Position numbers and translations under genes: made by a program
In this document: one piece after another, positions 10,344 through 19,867 of the stretch
How the letters are laid out: every line of letters starts with the position of its first letter
Numbering within the stretch: position 1 is the first letter of the stretch
The notes under the pieces: model-generated
The model's input: only the letters and a program-made list of their open reading frames with translations
Database searches by the model: none
What the model was told of the DNA's origin: nothing
Assembly (NCBI RefSeq): GCF_003254575.1
Contig: NZ_QJUA01000020.1
Coordinates: forward strand, 1-64,000
Length of the DNA stretch: 64,000 nucleotides
Reading direction: 5' to 3'
DNA from: Mycobacterium kyogaense
GTDB taxonomy: Bacteria > Actinomycetota > Actinomycetes > Mycobacteriales > Mycobacteriaceae

Positions 10344-11096
10344 ATGGCGAAATCGCGTAACCCCGCTGAGGTCAAGGCCGCGAAGGCGGAGGCGAAGGCC
10401 GCTCGCAAGGCCGCATCGAAGCAGCGGCGCAGCCAGCTGTGGCAGGCGTTCCAGATCCAGCGCAAAGAGGACAAGCGGCTCCTGCCGTACATGATCGGCG
10501 CGTTCGTGCTGATCGTGGCGGCGTCTGTGGCGGCCGGTCTCTATGCGGGTGGCTTCACGATGTTCATGCTGATCCCGCTGGGCATCGTGCTGGGCGCGCT
10601 GGTCGCGTTCATCATCTTCGGCCGGCGCGCACAGAAGTCGGTGTACACGAAGGCCGAGGGGCAGACCGGCGCGGCGGCGTGGGCACTGGACAACCTGCGC
10701 GGCCAGTGGCGGGTGACGCCCGGGGTCGCCGCGACCGGACACTTCGATGCCGTGCACCGGGTGATCGGCCGGCCCGGCGTGATCTTCGTGGCCGAGGGTG
10801 CACCGAACCGGCTCAAGCCGCTGCTGGCGCAGGAGAAGAAGCGCACGGCCCGCCTGGTCGGCGATGTCCCGATCTACGACGTGATCATCGGCAACGGCGA
10901 CGGCGAGGTGCCGCTGTCGAAGCTGGACCGGCACATGCGCAAGTTGCCGGCCAACATCACGGTCAAGCAGATGGATTCGCTGGAGTCGAGGCTGGCTGCG
11001 CTGGGCTCCAAGATCGGCCCGGCGGCGATGCCGAAGGGTCCGCTGCCCGCACAGGCGAAGATGCGCGGAGTGCAGCGCACCGTGCGTCGACGCTGA
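10344..11096 (+). CDS. DUF4191 membrane protein (Rv2219-like)
   Basis: A 250-aa protein with a strongly basic Lys/Ala-rich N-terminus (residues 1-45), then two adjacent membrane segments (about 50-92), then a soluble domain ending in a basic tail. It matches the conserved actinobacterial DUF4191 family that follows lipA in mycobacteria. Function is not known. It starts 14 bp after lipA and is probably in the same transcript. Confidence 0.85.
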   Translation: MAKSRNPAEVKAAKAEAKAARKAASKQRRSQLWQAFQIQRKEDKRLLPYMIGAFVLIVAASVAAGLYAGGFTMFMLIPLGIVLGALVAFIIFGRRAQKSVYTKAEGQTGAAAWALDNLRGQWRVTPGVAATGHFDAVHRVIGRPGVIFVAEGAPNRLKPLLAQEKKRTARLVGDVPIYDVIIGNGDGEVPLSKLDRHMRKLPANITVKQMDSLESRLAALGSKIGPAAMPKGPLPAQAKMRGVQRTVRRR

Positions 11097-11178
11097 CGCC
11101 CCGCGCGCCACACTTGCCACACCCGTCGACGGCGGCGACAATTCGCTGCGGGCCGTCGCGCCCAAGGGGGGACGGGCC

Positions 11179-13002
11179 ATGTGCACTGCGTGTGAGTGGG
11201 CGCCGCATTTTGCTGCGTTCGGCAGGACGAGCTCGGCGTCGCTGACGCGCCGTTCGGTCCTTCGCGCTGCCGCGGTGACGACGGCGGCGGCCGTGACTGC
11301 GAGCGCGTGCGGGACGGGGTCCCAGGCACCGGCCACCACCACCGCCGGTGCCGAGCGCAAGGCCGACACGGTGTTCCACAACGGCCGCGTCTACACCGTC
11401 GCGACCGCGCAGCCGTGGGCCGAGGCGGTCGCGGTCACCGGTAACACGATCAGCTACGTCGGCGACAGCGCCGGGGCCAAGGCGCTGGCCGGACCGGACA
11501 CCACGGTCGTCGACCTGGCGGGCGGGTTCGTCATGCCGGGCTTCGTGGAGGGCCACATCCACCCGTTCCTGGGCGCGTTCCTGACCACCGGCGTCGACCT
11601 GCAGGTGCCCACCGGGCAGGACGCGCTGGACGCGATCGCCGCCTACGCGAAGGCCCATCCCGACGGGCCGATACGCGGGTTCGGTTGGCGGGTGGACATG
11701 TTCGGCCCCGAGGGGCCGACGCGCGCCGATCTGGACCGGGTGCTGCCCGACCGGCCGGGATTCTTCTTCGCCATCGACGGGCACAGCCTGTGGGCGAACA
11801 GCAAGGCGCTGGAGATCGCCGGGGTGACCCGCGAAACGCAGGACCCCATCCCCGGGTTCAGCTACTACGCGCGCGACGAGAACGGCGAGCCGACCGGCTA
11901 CGTGCTGGAGGTGACGGCGGTGCTCGGCATCGTCAACGCGATCGAACCGATCTCGCCGGACACCATGAAGACGCTGCTCATCGACTGGCTGCCGAAGGCG
12001 TCGGCCGCCGGCATCACCACGGTGTTCGACGCCGGGGTGCCGCCGATCGGCGACGATCAAGGGGCGTTGATCGCGCTCTACACCGACGTGGAGAAGCAGG
12101 GCAACCTGCCGTTCCGGGTGGTGGCCTCCTACAGCGTCAAGGGACCACCGGTCGACAATGCGGTCGCCGAGCTGACCGGCATCCGGGACCGCATATCGAC
12201 CGACCTGGTCAGTGTCGGCGTCGTGAAGGTGATCGGCGACGGCACCCAGGGCGGATACACGGCCTGGCTGATCGAGCCCTACGCCGACAAACCGGACTCC
12301 ATCGGCGCGTCGCCGTTCACCGAGGCGCAGTGGCGTCAACTGGTGGGCGAGGTCGACGCCGCCGGCTTCGACGTGCACGTCCACGCCTGCGGTGAACGCA
12401 CCGTGCGCACGGCGCTCGATGCGGTCGAGGCGGCGATCGCGGCCAACCCACCCCGCGACCGCAGGCACACGATCGCGCACCTGGTGTACGTCCAAGATCC
12501 CGACAATCAGCGGTTCGGTCCGCTCGGTGTCGTCGCGCAGTTCTCGGCGAACTGGATGTCAGGAGATCCCGACACCCTGCAGAACATGGCCGTCCGGTAC
12601 GGCAAGCCCCGCGCTGACCTGATGTATCGCGCACAGGAGGTGCTGCGCTCAGGCGGCCGCATCTCGCTGGGCACCGATTGGCCGGCCGCGGGCTACTTCT
12701 CCACCTACAAGCCACTCGACTCGATCCAGATCGGGGTGACGCGCCAGCTGATCGGTGAGCCGGCCGCCCCGGTCCTCGTCCCGGTCGACCAGAAACTCAC
12801 GGTCGCCGAGGCGGTGCACGCCAATACGCTCGGCGCGGCCTACCAGCTGAGGCTCGACGACAAAGTCGGCTCACTGGAAGTGGGCAAGCGCGCCGATCTG
12901 ATCGTGCTGGACCGCAACCTGCTGGAGATCGATCCGCGCGAGATCCACGCGGCGACGGTGACGACGACGATGATGAACGGCAAGGTCGTCCACCAGGGTT
13001 AG
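11179..13002 (+). CDS. Exported amidohydrolase (YtcJ-like), Tat/lipoprotein signal
   Basis: A 607-aa metal-dependent amidohydrolase. The N-terminus has a twin-arginine motif (TRRSVLRAA) and a lipobox-like TASAC, so it is probably a Tat-exported lipoprotein. The mature part begins with a composite beta domain (DTVFHNGRVYTV). The metal ligands follow in EGHIHPFLGAF, then HVHACGERT, an AHLVYV histidine, and TDWPAAGYF near the C-terminus. The ATG follows a G-rich GGGGGGAC stretch. I do not recognise a substrate. It is absent from the M. tuberculosis order and looks like an accessory insertion before glnA1. Confidence 0.85.
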   Translation: MCTACEWAPHFAAFGRTSSASLTRRSVLRAAAVTTAAAVTASACGTGSQAPATTTAGAERKADTVFHNGRVYTVATAQPWAEAVAVTGNTISYVGDSAGAKALAGPDTTVVDLAGGFVMPGFVEGHIHPFLGAFLTTGVDLQVPTGQDALDAIAAYAKAHPDGPIRGFGWRVDMFGPEGPTRADLDRVLPDRPGFFFAIDGHSLWANSKALEIAGVTRETQDPIPGFSYYARDENGEPTGYVLEVTAVLGIVNAIEPISPDTMKTLLIDWLPKASAAGITTVFDAGVPPIGDDQGALIALYTDVEKQGNLPFRVVASYSVKGPPVDNAVAELTGIRDRISTDLVSVGVVKVIGDGTQGGYTAWLIEPYADKPDSIGASPFTEAQWRQLVGEVDAAGFDVHVHACGERTVRTALDAVEAAIAANPPRDRRHTIAHLVYVQDPDNQRFGPLGVVAQFSANWMSGDPDTLQNMAVRYGKPRADLMYRAQEVLRSGGRISLGTDWPAAGYFSTYKPLDSIQIGVTRQLIGEPAAPVLVPVDQKLTVAEAVHANTLGAAYQLRLDDKVGSLEVGKRADLIVLDRNLLEIDPREIHAATVTTTMMNGKVVHQG

Positions 13003-13463
13003 CGCTTCACCACCGCGGTCTTGGTCGCCAGATCATGCAGGCCGCGCAGGTCGGAGTCGGTGAACAGCGCGGGGATCACCAGGGTGATCAGCAGGCCACG
13101 CCCCAGCGCACGGCCGGCGCCCACGTGCAGCCGGCCGTCGACCGGAACCACTTTCAGACCGAGCGCCAGCTGGCCGGGCGAGAACCCGAAGAGACGCACC
13201 GAGGCCACGCCGAGCACGAACCAGACGATGAGCTGGACCGTTTGCACCGGCACGGTGAAGGAAACGACTGCCACCACCAGAGCGGCGAGACCGAGAGCTA
13301 TCACCCAGTCGACAATGAGCGCTGCGATGCGGCGGCCGAAGCGGGCGATCGAGCCCGGGCCGTCCTTGGGCAGGCCCAACCGCTCGCCGGGATAGCTGCC
13401 GGGCGCGGGTGTTCCCGCTCCGGACAGCCACGAGCCGAGACCGGAACCGGACGTGCGTGCCAT
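12999..13463 (-). CDS. RDD-family membrane protein (Rv2219A-like)
   Basis: A 154-aa protein with an N-terminal Gly/Pro-rich tail and a GSIARFGRRIAALIVDWVI start of the RDD fold. Three hydrophobic segments and a G-ALGLK-VVPVDG stretch follow. RDD proteins are small membrane proteins, some implicated in ion transport; the role here is unknown. I take the ATG at 13463 because upstream codons run into the glnA promoter region. Its stop overlaps the end of the amidohydrolase gene by 4 bp. Confidence 0.8.
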   Translation of the reverse strand: MARTSGSGLGSWLSGAGTPAPGSYPGERLGLPKDGPGSIARFGRRIAALIVDWVIALGLAALVVAVVSFTVPVQTVQLIVWFVLGVASVRLFGFSPGQLALGLKVVPVDGRLHVGAGRALGRGLLITLVIPALFTDSDLRGLHDLATKTAVVKR

Positions 13464-13520
13464 ATCGCCAGGATAGTGTCGCGGCGGCAGGCACCGCCCA
13501 CGGCGGCCGAGACGGCACGC

Positions 13521-13536
13521 GTAACGTCCACGCAAC
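13521..13536 (+). promoter_or_regulatory. GlnR-type operator upstream of glnA1
   Basis: GTAAC-GTCCAC-GCAAC matches the actinobacterial GlnR pattern of two AC-containing half sites with a 6-bp spacer. It lies 73 bp before the glnA1 start. A possible TTGACG -35 follows at 13543. Binding is inferred from the pattern only. Confidence 0.5.
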
Positions 13537-13608
13537 ATGTGCTTGACGGCCGTGCAACATCGCGTCCATAGCGTCACCAGCGGGTTACCAAGTGAAGGAG
13601 AGCACTCA

Positions 13609-15045
13609 GTGGCAGAAACGACCTCAGACGACATCTTCAAGCTGATCAAGGACGAGAAGGTCGAGTACGTCGACATTCGGTTCTGCGATTTGCCCGGCGT
13701 CGTCCAGCACTTCTCGATCCCGGCCTCGGCGTTCGACGAGAGCGTGTTCGAGGACGGTCTCGCGTTCGACGGTTCGTCGGTGCGCGGCTTCCAGTCCATC
13801 CACGAGTCGGACATGATGCTGCTGCCCGACCCCGCGACCGCGCAGATCGACCCGTTCCGCGCCGCCAAGACGCTGAACCTCAACTTCTTCGTCCACGATC
13901 CGTTCACCCGTGAGGCGTACTCGCGCGACCCGCGCAACGTCGCCCGCAAGGCAGAGAACTACCTCGCCAGCACCGGGATCGCCGACACCTGCTTCTTCGG
14001 CGCCGAGGCCGAGTTCTACATCTTCGACTCGGTGACCTTCGACTCGAAGATCAACGGCACGTTCTACGAGATCGACTCGGAGTCGGGCTGGTGGAACACC
14101 GGTGAGCCGTTCGAGTCCGACGGCAGCCCGAACCTGGGCTACAAGGTGCGTCCCAAGGGCGGCTACTTCCCCGTCGCCCCGTACGACCACTACGTCGACC
14201 TGCGCGACGAGATGGCCACCAACCTGCAGAACGCCGGGTTCGTGCTCGAGCGTGGTCACCACGAGGTGGGCACCGCCGGTCAGGCCGAGATCAACTACAA
14301 GTTCAACACGCTGCTGCACGCGGCCGACGATGTGCTGCTGTTCAAGTACATCATCAAGAACACGGCGTGGAAGAACGGCAAGACCGTCACCTTCATGCCG
14401 AAGCCGCTGTTCGGCGACAACGGTTCGGGTATGCACGCCCACCAGTCGCTGTGGAAGGACGGCAAGCCGCTGTTCCACGACGAGTCCGGATACGCCGGCC
14501 TGTCGGACATGGCGCGCCACTACATCGGCGGCATCCTGCACCACGCGCCGTCGCTGCTGGCGTTCACCAACCCGACGGTGAACTCCTACAAGCGTCTGGT
14601 GCCGGGCTATGAGGCGCCGATCAACCTGGTGTACAGCCAGCGCAACCGCTCCGCCTGCGTGCGTATCCCGATCACCGGCAACAACCCGAAGGCCAAGCGC
14701 CTCGAGTTCCGTTGCCCGGACAGCTCGGGCAACCCGTACCTGGCGTTCGCGGCGATGCTGATGGCCGGCATCGACGGCATCAAGAAGAAGATCGAGCCGC
14801 TGTCGCCGGTCGATAAGGACCTCTACGAGCTTCCCCCGGAGGAGGCCGCCAACATCCCGCAGGCGCCGACGTCGCTGGCGGCGGTGATCGACAAGCTCGA
14901 AGAGGACCACGAGTACCTCACCGAGGGCGGCGTGTTCACCGAGGATCTGATCGAGACCTGGATCTCGTACAAGCGTGAGAACGAGATCATGCCGGTCCAG
15001 ATCCGTCCTCACCCGTACGAGTTCTCGCTCTACTACGACGTGTAA
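13609..15045 (+). CDS. glnA1: Glutamine synthetase type I
   Basis: A 478-aa dodecameric glutamine synthetase that makes glutamine from glutamate, ammonia and ATP. Visible motifs include [24 protein letters not shown], the ATP-binding [12 protein letters not shown], and [13 protein letters not shown]. The adenylylation tyrosine is present in KDLYELP near residue 405, so GlnE control applies. The GTG start at 13609 has GAAGGAG eight bases upstream. A GlnR-like site precedes it and a perfect hairpin follows it. In M. tuberculosis the enzyme is also exported and linked to cell-wall poly-glutamate. Confidence 0.97.
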   Translation: MAETTSDDIFKLIKDEKVEYVDIRFCDLPGVVQHFSIPASAFDESVFEDGLAFDGSSVRGFQSIHESDMMLLPDPATAQIDPFRAAKTLNLNFFVHDPFTREAYSRDPRNVARKAENYLASTGIADTCFFGAEAEFYIFDSVTFDSKINGTFYEIDSESGWWNTGEPFESDGSPNLGYKVRPKGGYFPVAPYDHYVDLRDEMATNLQNAGFVLERGHHEVGTAGQAEINYKFNTLLHAADDVLLFKYIIKNTAWKNGKTVTFMPKPLFGDNGSGMHAHQSLWKDGKPLFHDESGYAGLSDMARHYIGGILHHAPSLLAFTNPTVNSYKRLVPGYEAPINLVYSQRNRSACVRIPITGNNPKAKRLEFRCPDSSGNPYLAFAAMLMAGIDGIKKKIEPLSPVDKDLYELPPEEAANIPQAPTSLAAVIDKLEEDHEYLTEGGVFTEDLIETWISYKRENEIMPVQIRPHPYEFSLYYDV

Positions 15046-15068
15046 GTCGTTGTAAGGCAATAGGATTC

Positions 15069-15095
15069 GCCCGCCCGGTCACCGACCGGGCGGGC
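15069..15095 (+). terminator. Rho-independent-like terminator after glnA1
   Basis: A 12-bp perfect stem (GCCCGCCCGGTC / GACCGGGCGGGC) with an ACC loop starts 23 bp after the glnA1 stop and is followed by GTTTCTC. It also lies just after the stop of the converging nitrilase gene, so it may serve both strands. The T tract is short, as is usual in mycobacteria. Confidence 0.8.
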
Positions 15096-15100
15096 GTTTC

Positions 15101-15949
15101 TCATTGCGGCGTCCACGTCGCCGGGTCGATCCTGCCGCCGTAGACCGGCAGCTCGATCGGCACGTCGGTCTCGGTGAAGGGTGACCACGGCCGCGTCACC
15201 CCCGCCGTGCCGTGGCGTCGGGTGCGGCCCACCTCGTCGAGGTCGATGGTCGCGGCGAGCACGGTCGGCTCGGCGCCCACCGCGGCCGCGAGAATGCGCC
15301 CCTGCGGGTCGACGAGCAGGCTGCGACCCTGCCCGCGCGGCGTCGCCGCGTTCACACTCGCGACGAACACCTGGTTCACGATCGCGTTGGCCTGGACCAG
15401 CACCACTTCCTGCGCGCGGTCCGCGGTCGGTGTGAGCACGACGTTGAGCAGGAGTTCGGCACCCATCCAGGACAGTTGGCGCGACACCTCGGGAAACCAC
15501 GCGTCGTAGCAGACCGTCAGCCCGACGGTGGCCTGCTCGATCGGCACGGTGACGAACTCCCGGCCCGGCTCGGTGGTCTCGACAGGGCGCCACGGGAAGG
15601 CCTTGCGATAGACGGCCGCCAGCTCGCCGGTCGGCGCGAACACCACCATCGTGTTGTGGATCCGGCCGTCGTCGGAGCGTTCCAGGATGCTGCCGGGGGC
15701 CACCCACACACCGAGTTCCCCGGCCAGTTCGCCGACCGCGCGGCACAGCGGCCCGTCGAGCGGTTGCGCGTGGTTCTCCGTGCTGGCCGGGTCCCACGGG
15801 TCCCAGTCTCCGAGCAGATGCTGCTCGGGGAACACGAACAGCGACGTCGCCGGGTACTGGCGGGTCAGCAGCCGCAGATCGCGACCGAAGTCGGCAGCGG
15901 TCGTCGCGGCGTCGTGCTGGACGAGGGCCAGGGACAGTTCTCGTGACAT
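15101..15949 (-). CDS. Carbon-nitrogen hydrolase (nitrilase superfamily)
   Basis: A 282-aa C-N hydrolase that probably cleaves an amide or related bond. The Glu-Lys-Cys triad is visible: Glu in VFPEQHLLGDW, Lys in YRKAFPW, Cys in GLTVCYDAWFPE. The ATG at 15949 (MSRELSLAL) is preferred, but in-frame ATGs at 15958 and 15967 exist. It converges on glnA1 and diverges from the next epimerase gene. The substrate is unknown; an omega-amidase or N-carbamoyl hydrolase role is possible. Confidence 0.88.
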   Translation of the reverse strand: MSRELSLALVQHDAATTAADFGRDLRLLTRQYPATSLFVFPEQHLLGDWDPWDPASTENHAQPLDGPLCRAVGELAGELGVWVAPGSILERSDDGRIHNTMVVFAPTGELAAVYRKAFPWRPVETTEPGREFVTVPIEQATVGLTVCYDAWFPEVSRQLSWMGAELLLNVVLTPTADRAQEVVLVQANAIVNQVFVASVNAATPRGQGRSLLVDPQGRILAAAVGAEPTVLAATIDLDEVGRTRRHGTAGVTRPWSPFTETDVPIELPVYGGRIDPATWTPQ

Positions 15950-16015
15950 GGCATCCATTGTGGTCATGACTGCTGATGCAGTTTCGAACCCAGACAAAGC
16001 GGCAATCTGCCCGGC

Positions 16016-16999
16016 ATGGCTCTGCGCGTCGGCGTGACGGGACCCACCGGTGAGATCGGCAAGGCGGCCATCGCGGCCTTGGAAGAACACGCGGGCGTCG
16101 AGGCCATCGTCGGCATGGCCCGCCGTCCCTTCGATCCCGCCGCGCAACACTGGACGAAGACCACCTACCGCCAGGGCGACATCCTCGACCGCGACGCCGT
16201 CGACGCGCTCGTCGCCGACGTCGACGTGGTCGTCCACCTGGCCTTCATCATCATGGGCAGCCGCAGCGAGAGCGCACGCGTCAACCTGGCCGGCACCCGC
16301 AACGTCTTCGAGGCGACCGTCGCCGCCGCCCGGCCCCGCCGCCTCGTCTACACCTCGTCGGTGGCCGCCTACGGCTACCACGCCGACAACCCCGTGCCGG
16401 TCACCGAGGACGTCGCGCCGCGCGGGTCGGCCGAGCACTACTACTCCGAGCAGAAGGCTGCGTGCGAGGCGGCGCTGACCGAGATCACGTCCGGTTCCGA
16501 TCTCGAGGTCTACGTGCTGCGGCCGTGCATCGTCGCCGGTCCGCATGCGCCGGCCCTTGCCGACGCGATGCCGTGGAACAAGCTGCCCGGGCCGGTCCGG
16601 CGCATCTCGAAGGCCCTGCCGGTACTGCGGCCGTTCCCCGATCCGGGCACCCCGCTGCAGCTCGTACACCACGACGATGTCGCCGCTGCCATCGCACTGG
16701 CGGTGACGACGCGGACGGCGCCGCCCGGGGCGTACAACATCGCCGGCGACGGTGTGGTGTCGATGTCGCAGGTCGGTGAGGCGTTCGGAGCGTTGCCGAT
16801 CAAGGTCCCCCGGGCCGCGGCGGTCGTCACGTCCGAGGTCCTCTCGGCCCTGCCCTTCCTGCCCTCGGCGCTGGAGTGGCTGCACGCCGGGCGCACCTCA
16901 GTGGTGATGGACACCGGGAAGGCGAAGTCGGAGCTGGGATGGCACCCGCGCTACACCTCGGCGGAGACGCTCGAAGCTCTCGCCAGCACGCTGCACTGA
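16016..16999 (+). CDS. NAD-dependent epimerase/dehydratase (extended SDR)
   Basis: A 327-aa extended SDR with a GVTGPTGEIGKAA nucleotide loop at residues 6-18, VNLAGTRNVFEA, YTSSVAAYG and a YYSEQK active-site motif. These proteins act on nucleotide sugars or other alcohol/ketone substrates; nothing here fixes the substrate. It starts 66 bp from the divergent nitrilase gene. Confidence 0.85.
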   Translation: MALRVGVTGPTGEIGKAAIAALEEHAGVEAIVGMARRPFDPAAQHWTKTTYRQGDILDRDAVDALVADVDVVVHLAFIIMGSRSESARVNLAGTRNVFEATVAAARPRRLVYTSSVAAYGYHADNPVPVTEDVAPRGSAEHYYSEQKAACEAALTEITSGSDLEVYVLRPCIVAGPHAPALADAMPWNKLPGPVRRISKALPVLRPFPDPGTPLQLVHHDDVAAAIALAVTTRTAPPGAYNIAGDGVVSMSQVGEAFGALPIKVPRAAAVVTSEVLSALPFLPSALEWLHAGRTSVVMDTGKAKSELGWHPRYTSAETLEALASTLH

Positions 17000-17055
17000 A
17001 CATCCTCACAGCTCGATCTGGTGTCGATCAAAGCCGCTGCGGGTAGAACCGAGCG

Positions 17056-19248
17056 GTGACAGATGTAGCCGAGAAGGTGAGTCCGCCTGAGCACATGGAC
17101 GTCCGCTCACGCAACCTGGTGTTCACCGCGGTCGTCCTCGGGATGTTGCTGGCTGCACTCGACCAGACGATCGTCGCCACCGCTCTGCCGACCGTCGTCG
17201 CCGATCTCGGTGGCGCCGGCCATCAGGCCTGGGTGGTCACTAGCTATCTGCTCGCGTCGACGATCGTCACCGCGGTGGTCGGCAAGCTCGGCGACATCTT
17301 CGGCCGCAAGCGGATCTTCCAGGTTGCCGTGCTGCTGTTCCTGGTCGGTTCGGTGCTCTGCGGGCTGGCCCAGTCGATGGGCATGCTCGTCGCCTCGCGG
17401 GCGCTGCAGGGTATGGGTGGCGGCGCGATCACGGTGACCGCGGTCGCCGTCATCGGCGAGGTCATCCCGCTGCGCGAACGCGGTCGCTATCAGGGTGCGC
17501 TGGGCGCGGTGTTCGGCGTCACGACGGTCATCGGCCCGCTGCTGGGCGGGCTGTTCACCGACCACCTCACCTGGCGCTGGGCCTTCTGGATCAACGTGCC
17601 GGTGGCGGTCGTGGTCCTCGGTATCGCGGCGGTGGCCATCCCTGAGCTCGCCCGCACCGCGCGGCCCGTGCTCGACTACGCCGGCATCGTGCTGGTCGGT
17701 CTCGGCGCGGCCGGATTGACGCTGGCGACCAGCTGGGGCGGCACCACCTACGCCTGGGGGTCGGTGACGATCATCGGCTTGTTCGTGGTGTCGGTGGCGG
17801 CGCTGGTCGCGTTCGTGTTCGTCGAACGCCGCGCGGCCGAACCGATACTGCCGATCCGGCTGTTCGGCAATCCGGTCTTCACGGTCTGTTGCGTGCTGTC
17901 GTTCGTGGTCGGCTTCGCGATGCTGGGCGCGTTGACGTTCCTGCCGACGTTCATGCAGTTCGTCGACGGTGTCTCCGCGACCGAGTCCGGCTTGCGGACG
18001 TTGCCGATGGTGCTCGGCCTGCTGGTCACCTCGCTGAGCAGCGGTGTGATCGTCGGCCGGACCGGGCGCTACAAGATCTTCCCGATCGCGGGCACCGCCA
18101 CCATGGCGCTGGGTTTCGTGCTGCTCTCGCGCATGGAGGCCGACACGTCGACTCTCGTGGAGTCGCTGTACCTGCTCGTGCTGGGTGCCGGGATCGGCAT
18201 GAGCATGCAGGTGCTGGTTCTGGTCGTGCAGAACACCGTCGACTTCACCGATCTGGGGGTCGCCACCTCGGGCGTCACGTTCTTCCGCACCATCGGGAGC
18301 TCGTTCGGCGCCGCGATCTTCGGATCGCTGTTCGCGAACTTCCTCGACGACCGTCTGCCGGCGGCGATGGCGCGCAGCGGGGCGCCTGCGGAAGCCGCGA
18401 CCTCCCCGCAGGCGTTGCACCGGCTGCCCCAGGAGGTGGCGGCCCCGATCATCGACGCGTACGCGGATTCGCTGAGTCGCGTGTTCTTGTTCGCGGCGCC
18501 GTTCGCTGTGGTCGGACTGGTGCTGGCGTTGTTCCTCAAGCAGGTGCCGCTGCGCGACGCCGCCGCGGCGGGCAGCACCGACATGGGCGAGGGGTTCGGC
18601 ATGCCGACGACCGCGACCCCGGAGAAGCTGCTCGAAGTGGCGGTCGGCCGGTTGCTGCAGCGCAGCCACGGCGTGGATCTCGACGCGGTGGCCCGGGCGG
18701 CGCACAGCCGCCTCGACGTGCCTCGGCTGTGGGCGACGATGCAGGTCTACCGGTATGCCGCCGCGACGGGCGCGGCCCATCTGGACGACATCGCCGAGGA
18801 GCGGCGCGTGCCACCCCAGATCCTCGAACCCACGTTCAACCGTCTCGTCGCCGACGGCTTCGCCACCCGGGTCGGCGACGCGTACTCGCTGACCGCCGCG
18901 GGTGCGGCCGAGGTGAACAGCGCCCGCGACGTCATCGCGTCGTGGATCACCGACATGCTGGCCCGGTCTCCGGAGTTCGAGGGCCGTCCCGATCGCCTGC
19001 AGGTGCAGGGGGCGCTGGACCGCCTGGCCCGCAGCGTGCTGCTGGAACGTCAGTCCCCGCGGGCGGAGACGCGGCCGATGAAGTTGGGCTCACCGCCGCG
19101 ACCGCCGGTGTCCGATCTACAGACCACCAGGATGCGGGCGCTGTCGGCGCCGCCGGCGGCCGAGCCACCCACCCGCCCGTTCCGATCACACGCGACAATG
19201 CGGGATCGCCCACCCGTACGTCATCCGGACCGCGGTCCGCTCCGTTAG
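17056..19248 (+). CDS. DHA2-type MFS drug transporter with cytosolic winged-helix-like tail
   Basis: A 730-aa protein. Residues 1-500 are a proton antiporter of the 14-helix DHA2 class: motif LDQTIVATALP in helix 1, motif A GKLGDIFGRKRIF, and motif C GVTTVIGPLLGG. It is likely to export drugs or lipophilic compounds. Residues from about 515 are soluble and include a 140-aa stretch with HLDDIAEERRVPPQ and LVADGFATRVGDAYSLT, which look like a winged-helix or MarR-like fold, then a Pro/Arg-rich tail. Similar long tails occur on some mycobacterial EmrB-type transporters. The GTG start is the first in the frame. Confidence 0.9.
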   Translation: MTDVAEKVSPPEHMDVRSRNLVFTAVVLGMLLAALDQTIVATALPTVVADLGGAGHQAWVVTSYLLASTIVTAVVGKLGDIFGRKRIFQVAVLLFLVGSVLCGLAQSMGMLVASRALQGMGGGAITVTAVAVIGEVIPLRERGRYQGALGAVFGVTTVIGPLLGGLFTDHLTWRWAFWINVPVAVVVLGIAAVAIPELARTARPVLDYAGIVLVGLGAAGLTLATSWGGTTYAWGSVTIIGLFVVSVAALVAFVFVERRAAEPILPIRLFGNPVFTVCCVLSFVVGFAMLGALTFLPTFMQFVDGVSATESGLRTLPMVLGLLVTSLSSGVIVGRTGRYKIFPIAGTATMALGFVLLSRMEADTSTLVESLYLLVLGAGIGMSMQVLVLVVQNTVDFTDLGVATSGVTFFRTIGSSFGAAIFGSLFANFLDDRLPAAMARSGAPAEAATSPQALHRLPQEVAAPIIDAYADSLSRVFLFAAPFAVVGLVLALFLKQVPLRDAAAAGSTDMGEGFGMPTTATPEKLLEVAVGRLLQRSHGVDLDAVARAAHSRLDVPRLWATMQVYRYAAATGAAHLDDIAEERRVPPQILEPTFNRLVADGFATRVGDAYSLTAAGAAEVNSARDVIASWITDMLARSPEFEGRPDRLQVQGALDRLARSVLLERQSPRAETRPMKLGSPPRPPVSDLQTTRMRALSAPPAAEPPTRPFRSHATMRDRPPVRHPDRGPLR

Positions 19249-19257
19249 TCTGCGTGC

Positions 19258-19707
19258 ATGACGCAACGACTCGACGCCCGACTGTCCGCGTACTCCTCCC
19301 CTGTCCTGAGCATCTTCCGCATCGTGACCGGCGTGCTGCTGCTGCTGCACGGCACCATGAAGGTGTTCGGCTGGCCGCTGGGCACGGCGGTCCCGGCAGG
19401 CACGTGGCCGTTCTGGTTCGCCGGAATCCTGGAGATCGTCCTCGGCGCTCTGATCACGGTCGGATTCGTGACGCGGATCGCCGCGTTCATCGCCTCCGGC
19501 GAGATGGCGGTCGCCTACTTCTGGCAACACTGGGCGCTGTTCAGCGGGGCGCCGGCGAGTTTCTGGCCCTTCGACCCCCAGATGGGCGGTAACGGCGGTG
19601 AACTGGCGGTGCTGCTGTGCTTCGCGTTCCTGCTGTTGGCAACGACCGGCGGGGGCGCTTGGTCAGTCGACGGGCGACGACGGGGCACAGTGGTCGCGCG
19701 GCGATGA
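19258..19707 (+). CDS. DoxX family membrane protein
   Basis: A 149-aa protein with four hydrophobic segments and the SIFRIVTGVLLLLHGTMKVFG start typical of DoxX. It lies 9 bp after the MFS gene and is probably in its transcript. In M. tuberculosis a DoxX protein forms a membrane redox complex with SseA and SodA; no such partners are visible here, so the role is open. Confidence 0.85.
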   Translation: MTQRLDARLSAYSSPVLSIFRIVTGVLLLLHGTMKVFGWPLGTAVPAGTWPFWFAGILEIVLGALITVGFVTRIAAFIASGEMAVAYFWQHWALFSGAPASFWPFDPQMGGNGGELAVLLCFAFLLLATTGGGAWSVDGRRRGTVVARR

Positions 19708-19867
19708 CGTCGCCTTTGCTCCCGACCGCGCCCCGCTAGCGAACGCCGCTGGCATCCGAGTTTGCAGACACGAGGAAAAGATTCGCTGAACGCCACTCTT
19801 TTTCGTTGCTGAGGTCCCTAGGATGACCCGATATTGACCGTGTTGGCAATTGTCGGGGGGTAGCACT

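Noticed and set aside
17107..18780. 557-codon minus-strand frame over the MFS gene
   Set aside because: His/Arg/Gln-rich translation without domains; the plus-strand transporter has all family motifs.
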